Part shown: positions 62,401 through 64,000 of the stretch, piece after piece | Numbering within the stretch: position 1 is the stretch's first letter | How the letters are laid out: every line of letters starts with the position of its first letter | Source: Phoronis australis | Lineage: Eukaryota; Phoronida; Phoronidae | Direction: 5' to 3' | Length of the DNA: 64,000 bases | Assembly (NCBI GenBank): GCA_002633005.1 | Contig: NMRA01000005.1 | Coordinates: forward strand, 2,085,476-2,149,475 | The notes under the pieces: generated by a model | Told to the model about the DNA's origin: nothing | The model's database searches: none | What the model saw: the letters and a program-made list of their open reading frames with translations, nothing else | Translations under genes and position numbers: made by a program

Positions 62401-64000
62401 TGATGAGTAATATCTAAACTACTGTCAATTCATTATTGATGTCTGAGCTTCATAGGTCACCACTTTTTCGTAGATGTTCATAATTTTGGATCAGGTGAGT
62501 GACATTCAGTCTCTGTATTGACTTGATCAAAATATTTTTAGTGACCAAAGCATGTTCCTTTGTTAAGACCCATGTGTATTTTCAGACACTAAATATTGAC
62601 TTCAACATCAATTTAAACACAAGTGTGTCTGATGCTCAAGCAAGTGAGGATGATTCTAACCTCAAGAGGTATGTTGTTACACCCTCTGTGTTGTCGTTTA
62701 GTTAAGTTGTCATTTCAAATATTTTTTAAATGAAGTATTCTGTTTGTGGAAAGAGTAGAAAGTAAATCTTTCACGAGCCATCTGGTACATTTTGGTCAGC
62801 TGCTGACTGTATGTGAGCAGATGAGAGACATCGATTATGGAGGGGACACCAGTCATTTGTCATAGTTAAGTTCCCAACTGTGGCTTGTACTCACTACAGT
62901 TAAATNTTTCTTCGGGTGCGAATCGTGAGTGGCGCGTTCATTTAAACTGTTTTCGAGTACGGATCGTGTATTAGTTATGGGGTAGGTACTTCTTGGATCC
63001 TTATAACATCTTCTAACCATGTAATAAGGGTTAACAACGCGTGAGACAAGGACTTTAAGTTCCCAACTATGCCTTGCTCACGGACACAACTACTGCAGAC
63101 AGGCAGTGAACAAGTGACCTATACGTTGTGAGCACCATACACTGAACTTTATGTACATGTAGGCTCTGCTTGTAAAGAGTATAGTCTTGTTTCAAATGTC
63201 AATGACGCTTGATGTCTTACACTTGGTGACTCATTTTAGAGTGACGTACATCCTACAGTGTGGCCCATTGAGGGATAACTGTCTGTTTTTGATCAACTTT
63301 GCATTCAAGGTAAGTCTTGGTGTCCAAATACGGAAGTTTAATTTTAAATCAACCACCTTGTTTTAAGTTAGTTAACGGGTGTAGATAGCACGAGTTAGTA
63401 AATGGGCAAACTAATTATGGCATTATCTGAATTATTTACTCGAGGGCTGTAGCACTGGAGATAAATCTTGATAAAAATGAAACGATTGTGATGCCAGACC
63501 TGAATGACTTCACTTTCTGTGAATGATTAACTGGACCATTAAATTCCATTTGGTGACCTGGCCATGCTCAACTTGGTTGTGTAGAATTTTCATAAATGAA
63601 ATGCATAAGTTTATTTAATCTGTAAACTTTTATTAACCCTTGCATCCTTGCCATCTTCAATTTACCCTCAGTCATTATTTTTCTGTTATCTTCAATTTAT
63701 CTTTCTCAGCCATTGCATCTCTGGTCCGTTCTATTGCAGCGTCAGTCTAACCAGATGACCAGCTCTTGTCGTGTGCGAGCACTGCAATGCCTCTTTTCAC
63801 TCGCTGACAAAGAGATTATTGAAGATCTCACCAAGCAGCCTATTCACAAGATACGGTCAGTATAGGATGATGGCATTGTTTAGTGTATCAATGTTAAGGT
63901 CCTAAAAGCAAAGTTTTGTAACGCTGTTGTCAAAAATTAGAGTACTTGTGTCTGTTGATTAATGAAAACTTGACAAGTGTTCCTATTGTAGCCTCAGAGT
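26311..64000 (+). CDS. KNTC1: KNTC1 (Rod), kinetochore-associated protein 1; 43 exons found, 3' end outside window
   Basis: Encodes the Rod subunit of the Rod-Zwilch-ZW10 complex, which builds the outer kinetochore corona and recruits Spindly, dynein and Mad1-Mad2 for the spindle checkpoint. Forty-three exons join with consistent phase. Their products align along vertebrate KNTC1: [10 protein letters not shown] at the start, the beta-propeller (exons 1-9; [24 protein letters not shown]), [18 protein letters not shown] and LVYKVK opening the alpha-solenoid, [31 protein letters not shown], then the Rod_C region ([51 protein letters not shown]). About 1388 codons precede and 420 follow a zone (54460-58205) where ~140 expected residues are absent next to an N gap. 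About 200 C-terminal residues should lie beyond 64000. The ATG follows an acceptor in the 5' UTR and matches the family N-terminus. Family positions come from memory, not from a search. Confidence 0.95.
26965..27085 (+). CDS. KNTC1: KNTC1 exon 2
   Basis: Acceptor cccttcag, donor gtgagt, phase 0 to 1. Encodes [20 protein letters not shown], a propeller strand pair. Confidence 0.88.
27926..28172. repeat. KNTC1: 36-bp minisatellite, seven copies
   Basis: The unit starts gcattgccatttgcatcaat and contains tgaatg(a/g)atgtaca. It lies in intron 2 and ends about 70 bp before exon 3. The frames on both strands are open only because the unit lacks stops. Confidence 0.92.
28244..28359 (+). CDS. KNTC1: KNTC1 exon 3
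   Basis: Acceptor tttatttcag directly after the 36-bp minisatellite, donor gtatgc, phase 1 to 0. Encodes [20 protein letters not shown] and GAVHFIH, matching the family VAENSG/VGERSG blade. Confidence 0.92.
28938..29088. repeat. KNTC1: Inverted repeat in intron 3
   Basis: The left arm 'cccacattttgagaaccagttt' is the reverse complement of 'aaactggttctcaaaatgtggg' about 75 bp later, with weaker pairing outward. A direct copy of the arm core sits at 29007-29030. It is a probable small foldback transposon. Confidence 0.6.
29277..29433 (+). CDS. KNTC1: KNTC1 exon 4
   Basis: Acceptor tgctctag, donor gtaaag, phase 0 to 1. Encodes [14 protein letters not shown] and [15 protein letters not shown], a propeller blade. 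Confidence 0.88.
29510..29612. repeat. KNTC1: Short tandem duplication in intron 4
   Basis: 'ataagctcctgctatagatttgataacccactcctcagttacgta' is followed by a nearly identical copy about 55-60 bases on. Confidence 0.7.
29892..30037 (+). CDS. KNTC1: KNTC1 exon 5
   Basis: Acceptor tgtttcag, phase 1 to 0. The donor is placed at gtaggt after ACT GCT because the next exon is open only in phase 0. Encodes [16 protein letters not shown], matching the family FSTAKKLQGQIKS. Confidence 0.87.
30562..30714 (+). CDS. KNTC1: KNTC1 exon 6
   Basis: Acceptor ttatttgcag, donor gtagga, 51 codons in phase 0. Encodes [15 protein letters not shown] and [14 protein letters not shown]. Confidence 0.9.
31313..31453 (+). 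repeat. KNTC1: Exon-7 fragment duplications upstream of exon 7
   Basis: 'agtgtttgggacac' occurs at about 31315, 31385 and, in the real exon, 31463. The middle copy has its own acceptor (gttgattgcag, ending 31375) and reads in frame [15 protein letters not shown] before a stop, clearly derived from the exon's [15 protein letters not shown]. The first copy is more decayed. Confidence 0.8.
31454..31560 (+). CDS. KNTC1: KNTC1 exon 7
   Basis: Acceptor ttaattgcag, donor gtattg, phase 0 to 2. Encodes [19 protein letters not shown]. Its beginning is partly duplicated just upstream (see 31313-31453). Confidence 0.9.
32060..32204 (+). CDS. KNTC1: KNTC1 exon 8
   Basis: Acceptor tttattcag, donor gtctgt, phase 2 to 0. 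Encodes [16 protein letters not shown] and [10 protein letters not shown]. Confidence 0.88.
32551..32648 (+). CDS. KNTC1: KNTC1 exon 9
   Basis: Acceptor ctttgcag, donor gtaaat, phase 0 to 2. Encodes GLFVLEGV and [13 protein letters not shown], closing the propeller as in the family RCLTEALPENR. Confidence 0.93.
33208..33283 (+). CDS. KNTC1: KNTC1 exon 10
   Basis: Acceptor tttatttag, donor gtaaag, phase 2 to 0. Encodes [19 protein letters not shown], close to the family LHKHRFAEAESFA at the start of the helical solenoid. A transposon starts 16 bp after this exon. Confidence 0.95.
33300..33548. mobile_element. KNTC1: hAT-like MITE C, with internal sequence
   Basis: Terminal arms 'tccgcttcagatcgtcccca' and 'tggggacgatcagaagctga' belong to the family at 25171 and 25498, here separated by ~165 bp of internal sequence. 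The 8-bp flanking duplication gttgaatc (33292-33299 and 33549-33556) is exact. It is inserted in intron 10. Confidence 0.85.
34031..34170. repeat. KNTC1: 15-bp minisatellite, nine copies
   Basis: Unit aattggcgaccatat, virtually perfect, in intron 10. It yields a spurious NWRPY-repeat frame. Confidence 0.95.
34332..34457 (+). CDS. KNTC1: KNTC1 exon 11
   Basis: Acceptor cttgttgcag, donor gtgaga, 42 codons in phase 0. Opens with [14 protein letters not shown], identical to the family at LVYKVK. Confidence 0.92.
34823..34912 (+). CDS. KNTC1: KNTC1 exon 12
   Basis: Acceptor ctttttacag, donor gtaatg after AGA, 30 codons. Encodes [20 protein letters not shown] and [10 protein letters not shown]. 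Confidence 0.88.
35369..35440 (+). CDS. KNTC1: KNTC1 exon 13
   Basis: Acceptor tctttaaag, donor gtgagt, 24 codons: [20 protein letters not shown]. Phase and position fit; sequence similarity alone is modest. Confidence 0.75.
35825..35888. repeat. KNTC1: Short direct duplication in intron 13
   Basis: 'attgagtgagattgctggcc' plus agtagcat occurs twice, about 34 bp apart. Confidence 0.8.
36227..36288 (+). CDS. KNTC1: KNTC1 exon 14
   Basis: Acceptor gtttttaag, donor gtgagt, phase 0 to 2. Encodes [19 protein letters not shown], matching LRAHAKLTTFYGAFG of the family. A Harbinger-like MITE follows in the intron. Confidence 0.85.
36376..37173. mobile_element. KNTC1: PIF/Harbinger-like non-autonomous transposon
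   Basis: Termini gggctgttccagtaaaatcc and its imperfect complement ending ttgctggaacagccc, with TTA duplicated on both sides (36373-36375 and 37174-37176). The trinucleotide TTA/TAA target and the GGG-start fit PIF/Harbinger. There is no transposase; the interior includes subterminal G-run/C-run pairs and 'gggtggt' words. Confidence 0.7.
37547..37972. mobile_element. KNTC1: MITE, same family as 11795-12300
   Basis: The left end 'cttgcatgaacagtcacaaatggggactcaactccccaacaaagtttcctaaatct' mirrors the right end 'agatttagggagtttagttgaattcctatgcaatcgcgcacaga'. In intron 14. Confidence 0.6.
38015..38123 (+). CDS. KNTC1: KNTC1 exon 15
   Basis: Acceptor gctatttcag, donor gtgatc, phase 2 to 0. Encodes [29 protein letters not shown]. 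Confidence 0.9.
38318..38461 (+). CDS. KNTC1: KNTC1 exon 16
   Basis: Acceptor ccttttcag, donor gtaagt, 48 codons. Encodes [20 protein letters not shown], matching the family PWFKNDVIPFVRRTVPEG. A second AG six bases later is an alternative acceptor. Confidence 0.92.
38563..39926. repeat. KNTC1: Near-identical copies joined by N at 39196, differing by one 94-bp unit
   Basis: 38563-39195 and 39197-39926 share both ends ('acgcagttgtgtggagcata' to 'gctagcatagcagacaatg'). Inside, a 94-bp tandem unit ('tgggtttctaaaggagc(g/a)tggtggtgaatgg...') has one more copy in the second. This looks like two alleles of a minisatellite placed in tandem. In intron 16; the minus-strand open frames here are repeat artefacts. 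Confidence 0.8.
40051..40190. repeat. KNTC1: 19-bp minisatellite, seven copies plus part
   Basis: Unit gtgattattattattacta, in intron 16. Confidence 0.93.
40514..40570 (+). CDS. KNTC1: KNTC1 exon 17
   Basis: Acceptor tttttgtag, 19 codons [19 protein letters not shown]. The donor gttggt is chosen to keep phase 0; gtaaag four bases later would break the frame. Confidence 0.88.
42034..42150 (+). CDS. KNTC1: KNTC1 exon 18
   Basis: Acceptor ccctttacag, weak donor gtttgt, 39 codons starting [12 protein letters not shown], matching WPENGLQLAE. Confidence 0.92.
42378..42497 (+). CDS. KNTC1: KNTC1 exon 19
   Basis: Acceptor attgttgtag, donor gttagt, 40 codons. Encodes [20 protein letters not shown], matching LITLHRKYNCKLALS. 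Confidence 0.95.
43102..43245 (+). CDS. KNTC1: KNTC1 exon 20
   Basis: Acceptor attctccag, weak donor gtcact, 48 codons. Encodes [20 protein letters not shown] and [13 protein letters not shown]. Confidence 0.95.
44083..44175 (+). CDS. KNTC1: KNTC1 exon 21
   Basis: Acceptor gctgctacag, donor gtagtg, 31 codons. Encodes [18 protein letters not shown], matching TAWEAKAMAVIACLSD. Confidence 0.94.
45118..45321 (+). CDS. KNTC1: KNTC1 exon 22
   Basis: Acceptor tttttccag, donor gtgaga, 68 codons. Encodes [49 protein letters not shown]. Confidence 0.95.
45502..45639 (+). CDS. KNTC1: KNTC1 exon 23
   Basis: Acceptor tctttttacag, donor gtgagt, 46 codons. Encodes [20 protein letters not shown], matching VRYILKQDVPSSLEDALKVA. 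Confidence 0.95.
46169..46288 (+). CDS. KNTC1: KNTC1 exon 24
   Basis: Acceptor tattgaccag, donor gtaagt, 40 codons. Encodes [20 protein letters not shown]. Confidence 0.88.
47025..47344 (+). CDS. KNTC1: KNTC1 exon 25 (longest)
   Basis: Acceptor aatatctag, donor gtgggt, phase 0 to 2. Encodes [20 protein letters not shown], matching LKLFKEVASLQENFEVFLS, then a Lys/Gly-rich linker ([17 protein letters not shown]). The exon also contains a near-CTCF motif at 47320. Confidence 0.92.
47797..47898 (+). CDS. KNTC1: KNTC1 exon 26
   Basis: Acceptor gttcaaag, donor gtgagt, phase 2 to 2. Encodes [20 protein letters not shown] and [12 protein letters not shown]. Confidence 0.88.
48475..48650 (+). CDS. 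KNTC1: KNTC1 exon 27
   Basis: Acceptor catctgtag, donor gtattt, phase 2 to 1. Encodes [20 protein letters not shown] and [13 protein letters not shown], matching the family ATICSPD. Confidence 0.94.
49101..49239. mobile_element. KNTC1: 139-bp MITE with ~37-bp inverted ends
   Basis: 'ctggtctgcacgccacctat' with 'tggccacatcacgtgac' is mirrored by 'gtcatgtgatgtggcc' with 'aacaggaggcgtgcagaccag'. In intron 27; no flanking duplication was clear. Confidence 0.7.
49757..49806. repeat. KNTC1: (GT)n microsatellite with GC interruptions
   Basis: Alternating gtgtgcgt tract in intron 27, ~60 bp before exon 28. Confidence 0.9.
49869..49966 (+). CDS. KNTC1: KNTC1 exon 28
   Basis: Acceptor gttgctacag, donor gtatgg, phase 1 to 0. 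Encodes [20 protein letters not shown] and [12 protein letters not shown]. Its last 43 bases with the donor are repeated many times downstream. Confidence 0.93.
50395..50408 (-). promoter_or_regulatory. CTCF-like core motif, minus strand
   Basis: The reverse complement ccagtagatggcac fits CCASYAGRKGGCRS at all positions. A weaker copy (ccactagcaggcac) lies near 50266. Confidence 0.4.
51324..51337 (-). promoter_or_regulatory. CTCF-like core motif, minus strand
   Basis: The reverse complement ccagtagatggcgc fits the core fully. It is the counterpart of the site at 50395 in the duplicated segment. Confidence 0.4.
51493..51643 (+). CDS. KNTC1: KNTC1 exon 29
   Basis: Acceptor ccattttctag, donor gtatgt, phase 0 to 1. 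Encodes [20 protein letters not shown], matching DPYEEWSYSDFFSEDGIVLE, so it follows exon 28 directly. Confidence 0.95.
52377..52618 (+). CDS. KNTC1: KNTC1 exon 30
   Basis: Acceptor cctatctcag, donor gtagtt, phase 1 to 0. Encodes [20 protein letters not shown] and [18 protein letters not shown]. Confidence 0.92.
53644..53745 (+). CDS. KNTC1: KNTC1 exon 31
   Basis: Acceptor aactttcag, donor gtatga, 34 codons. Encodes [21 protein letters not shown] 21-bp minisatellite begins 43 bases downstream. Confidence 0.88.
53789..54064. repeat. KNTC1: 21-bp minisatellite, about 13 copies
   Basis: Unit atctatgga(a/g)ctgaccatgat, just after exon 31. It generates four overlapping spurious frames (MELTMIS- and YHGQFHR-type repeats). 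Confidence 0.95.
54331..54459 (+). CDS. KNTC1: KNTC1 exon 32
   Basis: Acceptor cacattacag, donor gtaaat, 43 codons. Encodes [20 protein letters not shown], matching VFNCRLVDLDLALGYCTLLP. It is the last exon before the missing segment. Confidence 0.95.
55134..56939. mobile_element. KNTC1: ~1.8-kb non-autonomous DNA transposon, hAT-like ends
   Basis: Starts cagggctcgac and ends gtcgagccctg, exact inverted termini. Next to them are repeated subterminal words 'ccagctcgcatt' and 'aggtcgca' on both sides. A 5-bp ctctg flanks both ends (55129-55133 and 56940-56944), not a clean 8-bp duplication, so the class is tentative. The inner frame at 55482-55784 (100 codons) has no recognised domain. Inserted in the intron region that lacks expected exons. 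Confidence 0.7.
57181..57407. other. KNTC1: Assembly gap (227 N)
   Basis: A run of N bordered on the right by a tandem repeat. It falls in the part of KNTC1 where coding exons for ~140 residues are missing. Confidence 0.98.
57408..57516. repeat. KNTC1: 25-bp tandem repeat at gap edge
   Basis: Unit atgtgagtggtatgtgttaa plus acttc, four copies plus part. The array probably continues into the gap and caused it. The unit holds a donor-like gtgagt. Confidence 0.9.
58206..58286 (+). CDS. KNTC1: KNTC1 exon found after the gap (33rd)
   Basis: Acceptor ttttttcag, donor gtaagg, 27 codons. Encodes [20 protein letters not shown], matching KLDPYDYEMIEVVLKVIER. About 140 residues of the family lie between exon 32 and here. 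Confidence 0.93.
58714..58900 (+). CDS. KNTC1: KNTC1 34th exon found
   Basis: Acceptor cctctcccag, donor gtaagt, phase 0 to 1. Encodes [20 protein letters not shown] and [17 protein letters not shown]. Confidence 0.94.
59376..59619. mobile_element. KNTC1: 244-bp MITE, GGGCCTGTT ends
   Basis: gggcctgttgcgagggaact is mirrored by agtttcttgaaacaggccc; the interior has many 'aagtta/taactt' words in inverted order. It resembles PIF/Harbinger-type MITEs, but no target duplication was clear. Confidence 0.6.
59784..59842 (+). CDS. KNTC1: KNTC1 35th exon found
   Basis: Acceptor tttaattacag, donor gtgagt, phase 1 to 0. Encodes [19 protein letters not shown]. Confidence 0.88.
60457..60694 (+). CDS. KNTC1: KNTC1 36th exon found
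   Basis: Acceptor cattccag, donor gtaagt after CCC ATG G, phase 0 to 1. Encodes [20 protein letters not shown], matching IESYLLSIVNPEWAVAIAIS. An internal 'gtgaaa' after ATG AAG is rejected as donor because the matching protein continues. Confidence 0.9.
61045..61118 (+). CDS. KNTC1: KNTC1 37th exon found
   Basis: Acceptor gctgttgcag, donor gtaagc, phase 1 to 0. Encodes [19 protein letters not shown], matching ALKFCLYLAERWLQNIP. Confidence 0.94.
61588..61804 (+). CDS. KNTC1: KNTC1 38th exon found
   Basis: Acceptor cttctctcttag, donor gtatgt, phase 0 to 1. Encodes [20 protein letters not shown] and [18 protein letters not shown]. Confidence 0.95.
62182..62309 (+). CDS. KNTC1: KNTC1 39th exon found
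   Basis: Acceptor gctgttttcag, donor gtaagt, phase 1 to 0. Encodes [20 protein letters not shown] and [10 protein letters not shown], matching DIHAAAKEIAEVNEINLEKV. Confidence 0.95.
62586..62668 (+). CDS. KNTC1: KNTC1 40th exon found
   Basis: Acceptor attttcag, donor gtatgt, phase 0 to 2. A polar, poorly conserved linker ([16 protein letters not shown]) supported mainly by phase. Confidence 0.8.
63240..63309 (+). CDS. KNTC1: KNTC1 41st exon found
   Basis: Acceptor ctcattttag, donor gtaagt, phase 2 to 0. Encodes [20 protein letters not shown]. Confidence 0.88.
63740..63855 (+). CDS. KNTC1: KNTC1 42nd exon found
   Basis: Acceptor tctattgcag, donor gtcagt, phase 0 to 2. Encodes [20 protein letters not shown], matching RTRALQCLFYLADKETIESL. 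Confidence 0.96.
63992..64000 (+). CDS. KNTC1: KNTC1 43rd exon, partial (cut by window edge)
   Basis: Acceptor cctattgtag followed by C CTC AGA GT, in phase with the previous exon (R-L-R...). Only nine bases are visible. Confidence 0.6.

Noticed and set aside
1-64000. CRISPR arrays, bacterial operons, rRNA or tRNA genes
   Set aside because: Direct repeats lack the unique-spacer pattern, splice-site structure shows a eukaryotic genome, and I found no cloverleaf or rRNA sequence I could defend.

Overview
This is animal (metazoan) nuclear DNA: AT-rich, genes split into many small GT-AG exons, long intergenic stretches, and many short non-autonomous DNA transposons and minisatellites. A CARD-only protein gene, a THAP remnant and CTCF-like motifs suggest a marine invertebrate (cephalochordate, hemichordate, echinoderm or mollusc). 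I cannot place the species.

Left part (1-26 kb): (i) at 0.66-2.2 kb, a tandem array of diverged ~150-bp units, most carrying a match or near match to the CTCF core motif; (ii) on the minus strand, a two-exon gene for a ~124-residue single-CARD protein (4856-5376), and 2 kb further on a three-exon gene for an unrecognised ~390-residue protein with a possible death-fold C-terminus (7400-8874); (iii) 9-22 kb, no convincing gene, but an inverted-repeat MITE and a 1.4-kb segment present twice; (iv) one possible terminal exon of an unknown acidic protein (22450-22712) abutting a frameshifted THAP zinc-finger remnant; (v) a cluster of foldback elements near 25.2-25.6 kb with 8-bp target-site duplications (hAT-like).

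Right part (26.3-64 kb): one large plus-strand gene, KNTC1 (Rod), the largest subunit of the Rod-Zwilch-ZW10 (RZZ) kinetochore corona complex. I assembled 43 coding exons by splice-site phase and similarity to vertebrate KNTC1 as I know it. They run from the initiator ATG at 26311 to an exon cut by the window edge. About 1388 codons precede and 420 follow a region where ~140 residues expected from the family are missing; a 227-bp N gap and a 1.8-kb transposon lie there. The introns hold at least six tandem-repeat arrays, several DNA transposons, and two places where a piece of a coding exon with its splice site was tandemly duplicated.

Assembly: isolated single N bases lie at junctions of head-to-tail near-identical copies (1787, 13767, 39196, 50536). 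This looks like unmerged contig ends or haplotypes, so these 'duplications' should not be taken as biological without long reads.
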